A stretch of 8,050 nucleotides of DNA, taken from Atopobium sp. (GTDB lineage: Bacteria; Actinomycetota; Coriobacteriia; Coriobacteriales; Atopobiaceae). The notes below the pieces were generated by a model. That model searched no databases, was not told the DNA's origin, and saw nothing but the letters and a program-made list of their open reading frames with translations. The stretch lies in assembly GCA_015258785.1 (NCBI GenBank), contig JABZHP010000051.1, positions 1 to 8,050 on the forward strand, read 5' to 3'. Of the stretch, positions 1-6,250 are shown one piece after another. The position numbers and the translations under genes are program-made. Positions within the stretch are counted from its first letter, which is position 1. Every line of letters starts with the position of its first letter.

Positions 1-1
1 G

Positions 2-139
2 GAGGCTGCTCGTAAGGCTGCTGCTGAGGCTAAGGCTGCTGAGAAGGCAAAGCGTGCTGCTGAGTTCGCAAAGAACGCACCAGCCGCAGAGCCAGAAGCT
101 GAGGTCGAGGCACCTGCAACCGAAGAGGCTGCAGAGTAG
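2..139 (+). CDS. 3' end of an unidentified protein, Ala/Glu/Lys-rich tail (partial)
   Basis: Only the last 45 codons lie in the window, in frame from base 2 to a TAG at 137-139. The tail has two parts. The first is a charged Ala/Lys/Glu/Arg stretch with helical character, built from repeated AAEAK/AEKAK-like units. The second is a more acidic Ala/Pro/Glu stretch ending in EEAAE. Such low-complexity extensions occur at the C-termini of several actinobacterial proteins, including ribosomal and nucleoid proteins, so family cannot be assigned from this piece. The even codon pattern and the strong terminator just downstream support it as a real coding end. Identity needs the upstream sequence. Confidence 0.7.
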   Translation, partial: EAARKAAAEAKAAEKAKRAAEFAKNAPAAEPEAEVEAPATEEAAE

Positions 140-176
140 CAGGTATTTGCTCGCGCAAAACCGCAGAGTACAGAAT

Positions 177-203
177 CGGGGTGGCTTCGGCTGCCCCGTT
201 TTT
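177..203 (+). terminator. Rho-independent terminator after the first (partial) gene
   Basis: A 9-bp GC-rich stem (177-185 with 190-198, two G-U pairs) closes on a TTCG tetraloop and is followed by five T (199-203), then G and three more T. It lies 38 bases after the TAG of the first gene, so it separates that gene from dnaX. Confidence 0.9.
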
Positions 204-216
204 GTTTGGCGAGAAA

Positions 217-240
217 CCCTCTTAGCTCAGAGGGTATACT
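217..240 (+). promoter_or_regulatory. Possible dnaX promoter: hairpin abutting a TATACT -10 element
   Basis: TATACT at 235-240 matches the -10 consensus at five of six positions and would place a start site near 246, about 25 bases before the dnaX ATG. No good -35 is seen at 16-18 bases spacing. A perfect inverted repeat (CCCTCT 217-222, AGAGGG 229-234, 6-base loop) sits directly against the -10 and could be an operator. Location just after a terminator and before a gene needing its own promoter supports it. The missing -35 keeps confidence low. Confidence 0.35.
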
Positions 241-271
241 TGAAAGTGAAAAATCTGCCGTCGGAGGACGA

Positions 272-2626
272 ATGGAATCACTGTATACAAAGTATCGCCC
301 GCAAACGTTTGAGCAGGTAGTTGGCCAGAAGCATGTGGTCGGCACCCTTGAGCGAGCGGTCTTGGAGCAAAAGCTCAGCCACGCATATCTGTTCTGCGGA
401 CCTCGCGGCACAGGTAAGACCACCATGGCTCGCCTGCTGGCAAAAGCTATCCTTTGTCACGAGGCGCCTGGTCATCTGCCCGACGGCACTTGCGAGGACT
501 GCCAGTTGATTGCTGCAGGTCAGCATCCAGATGTCTTTGAGATTGACGCCGCCTCTAACACCGGCGTTGATAACGTGCGAGAAGAGATTATTTCTCGCGC
601 AAGTTACGCTCCCGTGCGTGGCAAGGGCAAGGTCTACATCATCGACGAGGTGCACATGCTTACCTCGGCGGCGTTTAACGCACTGCTCAAGACGTTGGAG
701 GAGCCTCCTTCGCACGTGACGTTTATCATGTGCACCACCGACCCTCAGAAAATTCTTGCAACTATTCTGTCCCGCGTGCAGCGCTTTGACTTCCGTTCCA
801 TTGCTGCTGACGAGATGGCGGAGCACCTGGTCAACGTCTGCAAAAACGAGGGCTTTACCTACGAAGACGCAGCTATTGACCTTATTGTTCGCCATGCGCG
901 CGGCGGCATGCGTGACGCTCTGTCTTCTCTTGAGCAGCTCTCCGTTTACGGCGGCGGCGTCATTTCTGAACAGACGGTTCGCGACGTTTTGGGTCAGTCT
1001 TCCGGCTCTCTTATTAACAATGCCGCAATGGCTCTGGCCCAGCGAGACATTTCTTCGCTCTTTACCACGGTAAACACGCTGTTTGAAGGCGGCAAAGATT
1101 TGCTGCAGTTTACGCGCGAGCTTGCTGTTCACGTAAGGGATCTCTACATTGCCGCAGCTGTGGGCGTTGATTCTCCTGCGCTGGCAAATTCCACTGCTTC
1201 GACCGAGCAGCTTACAAAAGAAGCCCAGGCATTTGGCTCGGTTGACCGACTTTCCAGAGTTCTGACCGTTCTGGGCGACGCTGCAAATCAGATGCGCACC
1301 GCCGTGAACCAGCGACTTGTCCTGGAGGTTGCATTCACTAAGCTGGCACGACCTAACACAGAGCTTTCATTGGAAGCGCTGGCAGATAGGGTGGCAGTTC
1401 TTGAGCAGCAGCTTGTAAACGGTGTTGTTGCAGCTCCATCTGTCGAGAAACCCGCAGCTCCCGAGCCAGCATCGGTATCGCAGCCAGCTCCGGTTGCTAC
1501 GCCAGCTCCTGCGCCAGTGCCAGCGGCTCCGGCTCCCGCTTCCGCATCGGCTCCAACGGCTCCACAGCCAGTTTCAGTTGCTGCGCCCGCACCGGTTCCG
1601 GTTCCCGCACCTGTACCAACGCCGCAGCCTGCGCCAGCTCCTGTACCTGCAGCTCCAGCACCAGCAGCAGTGGCACCTGCGCCAAAAGAAGTCGATCAGT
1701 CCGACGCTCTTCTCGTCAGACAGTGGAAAGAAGTTGGCAAGGTCTGCGCCTCCAAGAATGCTGCTCATGCAGCACTGCTGGTCAGCTCAACGCTTGAGTC
1801 CGACGACGGTTCTGAGCTGGTAGTTACGCTGCCCAAGGGCTCCTCGTTTGCCATGAGGATGCTCAGCGCGCCGGCAGTTTCCGAGTTTGTAAAAGAGTGC
1901 GTTGCCCAGGTCATGGGTCCGCGCCGCATCAAATATGTTGAGTCAAGCCTTGCCGCAACGGCAATCTCTCGAGAAAAACGTGCAGCTCAGGCGCCGGCTC
2001 CAGCTCCTGCACCTGCGCCTGCAATTCCAGTGGCTCCTGCTGCGCCCGTCGCACCAGCTCCTGAGCCAGTTGCGCAGCCCGCTCCTGCCTCTGTTCCCAC
2101 TCAGGTACCTGCGCCTGCTCCAGCACCTGCAGCTCCCGTTGCACCTGCGGCTCCAGCTCCTTCTACTGAGTCGTCGTATCCGATGCCTTGGGATGAGCTT
2201 GCGTCTGACAGTGCGCCTACTGAGACTCTCGACTACGATCAGGTACCTTACAGCGATGACGATGTAGCTGCAGTTTTGGACAGCTCTGTTGAAGACGCTG
2301 TTCCAGCTCCAGTTGCACCTGCGGCTCCAGTTGCGTCCGCACCTGCGGCTCCTGCTGCGCCTGCGCCCGCACCTGCACCAACGCCTGCGCCCGCAGCTCC
2401 AGCGCCTGAACCCGAGTCAGTGCCGGCTCAAAAGCCAGCTCCAGCCCCAGCTTCACCAGAGGACATCGCGGCTCGCTCAGCGCTTCCTCCAGAGCTCAAC
2501 AACGTGGCGGACATGCTCGAGAAGGTGTTTGGACCAGCGGTTTCTTTGTCGGTGGAGAAGAAGTCGGATGCAGGTGCTCCTTCGGACGCCGGAGCTTCCG
2601 CTCCCGTAGACCCTGCAAACAACTAG
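272..2626 (+). CDS. dnaX: DNA polymerase III subunit gamma/tau (clamp loader ATPase)
   Basis: Clamp-loader ATPase that, with delta and delta', opens and loads the beta sliding clamp; tau-type tails also tether the polymerase. The start is ATG 272, with GGAGG at 263-267 and the classic MESLYTKYRP opening; an in-frame TTG at 206 runs through the terminator and is rejected. The 784-residue product has Walker A GPRGTGKT (43-50), Walker B/DExH IIDEVH (123-128), a sensor-1 region near 154-157, the arginine-finger motif as SRV (167-169) and sensor-2 GGMRDAL (211-217). The usual four-Cys zinc module shows only C62, C74 and C77. A helical domain III runs to about residue 385. Then come three Pro/Ala-rich linkers (about 388-472, 571-630, 672-730) around a folded domain (about 473-570) and a PWDE-containing acidic patch (about 636-670). 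A short conserved-looking tail (about 731-768, with MLEKVFG) ends the protein. It is longer than E. coli tau (643). I see no A6G-type slippery site, so a separate gamma form is not supported. Confidence 0.97.
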   Translation: MESLYTKYRPQTFEQVVGQKHVVGTLERAVLEQKLSHAYLFCGPRGTGKTTMARLLAKAILCHEAPGHLPDGTCEDCQLIAAGQHPDVFEIDAASNTGVDNVREEIISRASYAPVRGKGKVYIIDEVHMLTSAAFNALLKTLEEPPSHVTFIMCTTDPQKILATILSRVQRFDFRSIAADEMAEHLVNVCKNEGFTYEDAAIDLIVRHARGGMRDALSSLEQLSVYGGGVISEQTVRDVLGQSSGSLINNAAMALAQRDISSLFTTVNTLFEGGKDLLQFTRELAVHVRDLYIAAAVGVDSPALANSTASTEQLTKEAQAFGSVDRLSRVLTVLGDAANQMRTAVNQRLVLEVAFTKLARPNTELSLEALADRVAVLEQQLVNGVVAAPSVEKPAAPEPASVSQPAPVATPAPAPVPAAPAPASASAPTAPQPVSVAAPAPVPVPAPVPTPQPAPAPVPAAPAPAAVAPAPKEVDQSDALLVRQWKEVGKVCASKNAAHAALLVSSTLESDDGSELVVTLPKGSSFAMRMLSAPAVSEFVKECVAQVMGPRRIKYVESSLAATAISREKRAAQAPAPAPAPAPAIPVAPAAPVAPAPEPVAQPAPASVPTQVPAPAPAPAAPVAPAAPAPSTESSYPMPWDELASDSAPTETLDYDQVPYSDDDVAAVLDSSVEDAVPAPVAPAAPVASAPAAPAAPAPAPAPTPAPAAPAPEPESVPAQKPAPAPASPEDIAARSALPPELNNVADMLEKVFGPAVSLSVEKKSDAGAPSDAGASAPVDPANN

Positions 2627-2629
2627 AAC

Positions 2630-2651
2630 TTCTCGCGATATTCTCGCGATA
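2630..2651 (+). repeat. Two tandem copies of an 11-bp TCGCGA-containing unit before ybaB
   Basis: TTCTCGCGATA occurs twice in immediate succession (2630-2640 and 2641-2651), three bases after the dnaX stop. Each copy contains the palindrome TCGCGA, and the centres are 11 bp apart, about one helical turn. This arrangement is typical of a pair of operator sites on one DNA face. The 106-base dnaX-ybaB gap contains it plus a weak -10-like TAAAAT (2705-2710). Function is inference. Confidence 0.5.
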
Positions 2652-2732
2652 TGACGCTTTGGTGCATGGCTCCTTATGGGCCAGCGCAAAAAGCGCAACT
2701 TGTCTAAAATAGATATGACGATAGGAGAACAT

Positions 2733-3071
2733 ATGGCACGTGGTGGATTTAACATGGGCGGCATGAACCGCAATCAGATGATGGCTCAGGCTCGCAAAAT
2801 GCAGGAGCAACTGCTGGAAGCCCAGCAGAAGGCTTCCCTTATGCAGGCAACTGCAAGTGCTGGCGGCGGAGCTGTTAAGGTAACCGCATCCGGTGACCTG
2901 CGCCTGACCAACATCACCATTGATCCTGAGGCAATTGATCCTGAGGACATTGAGATGCTCCAGGACATGATTCTGGCAGCTGTAAACGATGCTCTTGAGT
3001 CCGCAGAGTCTCAGGCATCTGCCCAGATGAGCGCAGTAACCGGCGGACTGAATATCCCAGGACTGTTCTAA
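2733..3071 (+). CDS. ybaB: YbaB/EbfC family nucleoid-associated DNA-binding protein
   Basis: Small dimeric DNA-binding protein of the YbaB/EbfC family, which binds DNA, affects nucleoid compaction and is very often found between dnaX and recR. The 112-residue product has a Gly/Met-rich lead (RGGFNMGGMNRNQMM), a long N-terminal helix (about 14-38, Gln/Met/Lys-rich) and a Gly-rich turn followed by strands (44-63, VKVTASGDLRLTNITIDP). It ends in C-terminal helices with the EDIEMLQDMILAAVNDAL pattern (71-88). Length matches the family. The start is chosen at ATG 2733, with GGAG at 2724-2727 five bases upstream; the in-frame ATG at 2676 has no ribosome site and adds a basic, non-family sequence. 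It ends three bases before recR, so the two are likely co-transcribed and translationally coupled. Confidence 0.95.
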   Translation: MARGGFNMGGMNRNQMMAQARKMQEQLLEAQQKASLMQATASAGGGAVKVTASGDLRLTNITIDPEAIDPEDIEMLQDMILAAVNDALESAESQASAQMSAVTGGLNIPGLF

Positions 3072-3074
3072 TCC

Positions 3075-3686
3075 ATGGCGTTTGATACCACAAACGATGG
3101 TCGTGCGCTGCAGCGCTTGCTTGACGAGCTAGGTCGTCTACCAGGTATTGGTCCTAAGTCGGCTCAGCGCATTGCTTACCATCTTCTAGAGGTTGATTCC
3201 GAGGAGGCTCGCCGTTTGGCGCAGGCTATCTTGGAGCTTAAGCAGCAGGTGCATTTTTGCCCCATCTGCTTCAACTACGCAACGCGCGACGAATGTGACA
3301 TCTGCCTGGACTCTTCCAGAGATCGCAGCAAAATCTGCGTGGTCTCCGAGCCTAAAGATGTCTCGGCAATTGAGCGCACCGGCGCATTCCACGGCCTCTA
3401 CCACGTTCTGGGCGGCGTTATCTCGCCCATGGACAAGATTGGCCCCGAGCAGCTTCACGTGCGTGAGCTGCTGTCCCGCCTGGCCGACGGCACCGTAACC
3501 GAGGTTGTCCTGGCAACTAATCCGGACGTTGAGGGAGAGACAACCGCAACGTACCTCTCCAGAACTATTAACCCGCTTGGTGTGACGGTTACCCGACTGG
3601 CAAGTGGACTTCCTGTGGGCGGAGATCTTGAGTACGCAGATGAGGTAACATTGGGACGTGCAATTGAAGCGCGTCGGGAGGTTTAA
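3075..3686 (+). CDS. recR: Recombination mediator protein RecR
   Basis: RecR works with RecO (and RecF) to load RecA on SSB-coated single-stranded DNA at gaps. The 203-residue length is typical. Domains in order are a helix-hairpin-helix (about 19-38, LPGIGPKSAQRIA), a four-Cys zinc finger (C62, C65, C74, C77) and a Toprim domain (about 87-180). The Toprim domain has its acidic motif SEPKD (91-95) and ATNPDVEGE (147-155). The C-terminal segment ASGLPVGGDLEYADEVTL (176-193) is the usual RecR ending. All expected residues are present. ATG 3075 lies three bases after the ybaB stop and has no strong ribosome site of its own (only AGGA near 3058), which points to translational coupling with ybaB. 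Confidence 0.97.
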   Translation: MAFDTTNDGRALQRLLDELGRLPGIGPKSAQRIAYHLLEVDSEEARRLAQAILELKQQVHFCPICFNYATRDECDICLDSSRDRSKICVVSEPKDVSAIERTGAFHGLYHVLGGVISPMDKIGPEQLHVRELLSRLADGTVTEVVLATNPDVEGETTATYLSRTINPLGVTVTRLASGLPVGGDLEYADEVTLGRAIEARREV

Positions 3687-3688
3687 GC

Positions 3689-4360
3689 ATGGCAAACCAT
3701 ATGAGAACAAGTTCATCTGGCGAGAAGACCCCTGAGGCTTCATCGGTTGATCTGAAGAATATTTCGACACTTCGTGCAGGTCAGGGTGCACAAATTCCTC
3801 AGAGCCCTCGACAGGCCGACAACACGCCAGAACCTCCAAATAGAAAATCGGTCATCATTTTGGTGCTCGCGGCTATTGTTGCGCTCACTGCTCTGTTCTT
3901 TATTGTTCGCTGTGCTACAAGCACTAAGAGCGAATCCGCAAGTCAGCAGCCAAAGCAGACCCAGTCCGCCTACGCTGACGAGAAGCAGCAGGACGAGCAG
4001 GCGGTTGACGGCTCGGTTACCTTCCATGGCATAAAGTATTCTCTGGAGAAGCAGAGCGACGGTAAAACCGCTGTTGTTCGCACTAGCGATTCAGGAACAA
4101 AGAGCGTTCTGTTTGAGGTAGAGGGAACTCCTACCAGCCTGATTCTTTTCAACGACACCATTTTGGTTCCAGAGAATCGCGAGTCTGGCTGGGATGTTGT
4201 TGCATGTGCTCTGGTAGACGGTTCACTTCCAACACTTATTGCCGATAAAGACGGCAAGGCTGTTGGTGGAAACGGAACTATCACTGCAGCTACGCTTGAT
4301 GGAACTACGCTCAAGGTAACTGATTCCACGGGAAACACCACTAGCGTTGCCCTTCAGTAG
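3689..4360 (+). CDS. Unrecognised single-pass membrane protein, C-terminal domain probably extracytoplasmic
   Basis: I do not recognise this 223-residue protein. A hydrophilic, Ser/Pro-rich N-terminal region (1-50) precedes an NRK basic patch and one strong transmembrane helix (about 54-74, VIILVLAAIVALTALFFIV). A Ser/Lys/Gln-rich linker (76-107) follows, then a beta-rich domain (108-223) with alternating polar/hydrophobic strands and GT/DG turns (FHGIKYSLEK, TITAATLDGTTLKVT). Basic residues before the helix and length of the tail suggest a cytoplasmic N-terminus and an exported C-terminal domain; there is no lipobox. The start is well supported: GGGAGG at 3676-3681 lies inside the end of recR, seven bases before ATG 3689, two bases after the recR stop. 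It is probably the last gene of the dnaX-ybaB-recR transcription unit, although a role in DNA metabolism does not follow. No clear terminator was found after it. Confidence 0.85.
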   Translation: MANHMRTSSSGEKTPEASSVDLKNISTLRAGQGAQIPQSPRQADNTPEPPNRKSVIILVLAAIVALTALFFIVRCATSTKSESASQQPKQTQSAYADEKQQDEQAVDGSVTFHGIKYSLEKQSDGKTAVVRTSDSGTKSVLFEVEGTPTSLILFNDTILVPENRESGWDVVACALVDGSLPTLIADKDGKAVGGNGTITAATLDGTTLKVTDSTGNTTSVALQ

Positions 4361-4433
4361 AATTTCTCGTTAGGAAGTTGTGGATTTCTAGTGAGCGTTC
4401 ACGCTTCTGAACTGCGGTTATTCTCGCCAAGTG

Positions 4434-4472
4434 GTTATTTTCAAGAAAATTTTCAAATTCGTTGAAAATAAC
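4434..4472 (+). repeat. Inverted and direct ATTTTCAA repeats upstream of the tRNA-Asp promoter
   Basis: A perfect 11-bp inverted repeat (GTTATTTTCAA 4434-4444, TTGAAAATAAC 4462-4472) encloses a 17-base spacer. The spacer itself contains the 10-bp palindrome GAAAATTTTC (4445-4454) and a second direct copy of ATTTTCAA (4449-4456). The 7-base core thus recurs at 4438, 4450 and, inverted, 4462, exactly 12 bases apart. No T-tract follows the right arm, so it is not a standard terminator. It ends two bases before the -35 of the tRNA promoter, so it may be an operator or an upstream AT-rich activating element. Confidence 0.6.
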
Positions 4473-4474
4473 GC

Positions 4475-4503
4475 TAGACAAGAATAAAAGTTCCCTGTAT
4501 TAT
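4475..4503 (+). promoter_or_regulatory. Promoter for tRNA-Asp
   Basis: TAGACA (4475-4480) and TATTAT (4498-4503) each match the vegetative consensus at five of six positions and are separated by the ideal 17 bases. Transcription would start near 4510, about 16 bases before the mature tRNA 5' end, leaving a short leader for RNase P. Confidence 0.8.
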
Positions 4504-4525
4504 TTCAATTCGCAACAAGGCGTCC

Positions 4526-4602
<77 letters not shown>

Positions 4603-4612
4603 TTGCATGTTC

Positions 4613-4635
4613 AAGCCCTCTTCGGAGGGCTTTTT
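4613..4635 (+). terminator. Rho-independent terminator after tRNA-Asp
   Basis: An 8-bp stem (AAGCCCTC 4613-4620 with GAGGGCTT 4625-4632) with a TTCG loop ends in a run of five T (4631-4635), ten bases after the tRNA CCA. It closes the monocistronic tRNA transcript. Confidence 0.92.
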
Positions 4636-4716
4636 CATTAGTAAAAAAGTCCAGCATAAAAGATTTAAATTACATCTTTAATTTGTTGAAACCAAGTCAG
4701 AAAATAAAGCATTGTG

Positions 4717-4725
4717 TGCTATCTT
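4717..4725 (+). promoter_or_regulatory. Possible extended -10 promoter for the HAD gene
   Basis: TGC-TATCTT (4717-4725) fits an extended -10 element in the AT-rich gap after the tRNA terminator. No convincing -35 lies 17 bases upstream. Transcription would begin near 4732, about 60 bases before the chosen GTG start. Confidence 0.3.
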
Positions 4726-4794
4726 TACATCAGAATGTATCTAAGTGCTTCTGCTGAAGAAACATTTAAATGCAGAGGTAAAGTGAGGTGGATT

Positions 4795-5553
4795 GTGCGG
4801 GATCAGAATACTTTGGATGCGCTGTCGCAACGCGATAGTGCAAATTCCATATCCGCAGAATCTGCTAACACAGAACACACTTCAGATTCGATCAAGAAAA
4901 TTGCTGTTTTTGATTTTGACGGAACCGTCATTTCTGGACAGTCAGGACTCTTGTTCTCTGCGTATTTGCTCCGCCGTCACTTATCTTCAATTTCTCGTAC
5001 GTTGAAGCTTTTGTGGTGGGGAACCCGCTACAAGCTGCACCTTCCTCAAAGGCAGGAAGAGGCTCGCGAGCTGGTTGTTGGTGCGCTTACGCAGTATAGC
5101 GTTGAGTTTGCAAATGCCGTCATGCACGATTTTCATCGCGAGGTAATTGAGGCGATGTATCGTCCTCAAGCGCTGGAAGAGGTGCGTCGTCGGCAGGCAG
5201 AGGGTTGCTGCGTGCTGTTGGTTTCTGCAACGTTTGAACCTATCGCGGAATTGGCCGCCCAGAAGCTGGGAGTGGACGCGTTTCTCGCCACAAAGATGCA
5301 GGTGGGAGCCGACGGGCACTATACCAGCAAGGTTGACGGTCCCGTGATCGAGGGCGCTCAGAAGTTGGTCTCGGCAACTGAGTGGTGCAACCAGCGCTTT
5401 GGCGAGGGCAACTGGGAGATTGCGTACGCGTACGGCGATCACTACTCGGACGCAACGCTTTTGTCGGCAGCACAAACGCCGTGCGCCGTTTGCCCTGGTC
5501 CAACGCTTGCCAGACTTGCAAACAAGCGCGGCTGGAAAATTTTGAACTGGTAG
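4795..5553 (+). CDS. HAD-superfamily (subclass IB, SerB-like) phosphatase
   Basis: Predicted Mg-dependent phosphomonoesterase of the HAD IB group, related to phosphoserine phosphatases; the substrate cannot be read from the sequence. From GTG 4795 it has 252 residues. Motif I is FDFDGTV with nucleophile D40 and acid/base D42. An alpha-helical IB-type cap follows (about 50-135, with basic and aromatic residues). Motif II is LLVSAT (S144), K190 is a candidate motif III lysine, and motif IV is GDHYSD (D215, D219). Thus all catalytic positions appear intact. The start is uncertain: GTG 4795 has GAGGTG at 4785-4790, whereas GTG 4783 has GAGG at 4775-4778. Earlier in-frame starts at 4714 and 4735 lack ribosome sites, and residues before the HAD core are polar and probably disordered. 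It follows the tRNA terminator and probably begins the transcript carrying the Rrf2 and glycosylase genes. Confidence 0.88.
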   Translation: MRDQNTLDALSQRDSANSISAESANTEHTSDSIKKIAVFDFDGTVISGQSGLLFSAYLLRRHLSSISRTLKLLWWGTRYKLHLPQRQEEARELVVGALTQYSVEFANAVMHDFHREVIEAMYRPQALEEVRRRQAEGCCVLLVSATFEPIAELAAQKLGVDAFLATKMQVGADGHYTSKVDGPVIEGAQKLVSATEWCNQRFGEGNWEIAYAYGDHYSDATLLSAAQTPCAVCPGPTLARLANKRGWKILNW

Positions 5554-5634
5554 CAGTGATAGACCTGGTCACAAGCCAGATAAGTGAGAAAAGCAGTCCC
5601 TCAAGCGGACGCACGAGGGGTACTTGGAGAACCA

Positions 5635-6231
5635 ATGGAAATTTCGCGCAAAACTGACTATGCAATCCGCATGCTTTCTTCGCTGGTGAGAAGCCCAAAG
5701 AAGCTTCTTTCTGTTCGCGATGCCGCAGAAGAAAACGATATTCCATACTCCTTTGCTCGCTCAATCCAGCACGACCTGGTCCTCGCTGGAGTAATTGTCA
5801 GCACGCGTGGCGCTCACGGTGGCATGATGCTGGCTATTGATCCTTCTGAGGTGAGCGTTCTTGACATTGTTGAGGCAGTTCAGGGGCCTGTTTTCATCTC
5901 TAGCTGCGAGTGGGCTGGTCCTAATAACGAGCCATGCCCTCGTCGCAATTCTTGCTATTTTGGTCCTCTTTGGTGCAGCGCCGAGAAGACCTTGCGCAAT
6001 TTCTTTGCGTCCGTGACTCTGCATCAAGTTGTTGTAGAGGGTCTTATGCCAGAGATGGTGGGCGAGTTCCAGCTGGTAAAGAATGAGAATGCCCAGCGTA
6101 ATGAGCAGATTATCCAGAATGCCACTGCCGCTATTGAGGCTGAGATTACTGCCGGCACCTTTGATAACCTGCTTGATGGCGAGGTTATTTCTGCTGAGAA
6201 AAAGCCTTACGAGTTCAATATTGGTCGATAA
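5635..6231 (+). CDS. Rrf2-family transcriptional regulator with clustered cysteines
   Basis: DNA-binding regulator of the Rrf2 family (IscR/NsrR/CymR relatives), many of which sense Fe-S status, nitric oxide or redox through a cysteine-ligated cluster. The 198-residue product opens with MEISRKTDYAIRML, the typical first helix, and continues with a winged helix-turn-helix (about 25-68) ending in the signature VSTRGAHGGMMLA. The sensor region contains C91, C101, C107 and C114, spaced X9/X5/X6. Most Rrf2 proteins are about 135-165 residues, so the last 45 or so residues are an extension of unknown role. The start is ATG 5635, with GGAG at 5626-5629; upstream GTG 5584 is rejected because it lacks a ribosome site and adds a non-family sequence. 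It lies 81 bases after the HAD gene without a terminator and 19 bases before the glycosylase gene, so it may share their transcript. Cluster binding is inference. Confidence 0.92.
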   Translation: MEISRKTDYAIRMLSSLVRSPKKLLSVRDAAEENDIPYSFARSIQHDLVLAGVIVSTRGAHGGMMLAIDPSEVSVLDIVEAVQGPVFISSCEWAGPNNEPCPRRNSCYFGPLWCSAEKTLRNFFASVTLHQVVVEGLMPEMVGEFQLVKNENAQRNEQIIQNATAAIEAEITAGTFDNLLDGEVISAEKKPYEFNIGR

Positions 6232-6250
6232 GAAAATCTCACATACAAAA

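Noticed and set aside
206..271. Upstream TTG start extending DnaX by 22 residues
   Set aside because: It begins in the T-tract of the upstream terminator, spans the hairpin and -10-like element, has no ribosome site, and the extra residues do not resemble DnaX; ATG 272 has GGAGG and the family N-terminus.
140..271. SRP (4.5S) RNA gene, which sits next to dnaX in some Gram-positives
   Set aside because: The gap lacks the conserved GGAA-loop domain IV sequence and is explained by a terminator plus promoter region.
278..1132. 284-codon minus-strand frame opposite dnaX
   Set aside because: It is antisense to the conserved ATPase domain, has no recognisable motifs, and all other genes run on the + strand.
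1968..1982. A-run GAGAAAAACG in dnaX as a programmed frameshift site for a gamma form
   Set aside because: Only five A in a row, and in the reading frame they fall as GAA AAA CGT, which does not fit the X XXY YYZ slippery pattern; no other A6G-type heptamer was found.
1422..2609. Long Leu/Gln/Arg-rich open frames on both strands within dnaX
   Set aside because: They are shadows of the Pro/Ala codon repeats (cca/gct/gcg/cct), with no ribosome sites and no recognisable domains.
3141..3154. 14-bp identical sequence in recR and in the glycosylase gene (6623-6636)
   Set aside because: Both encode the same helix-hairpin-helix PGIGP motif in similar codons; motif conservation explains the identity.
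4658..4684. Short AT inverted repeats (AAAGAT/ATCTTT, AAATTA/TAATTT) before the HAD gene
   Set aside because: Six-base arms in an AT-rich spacer are expected by chance; no further support.
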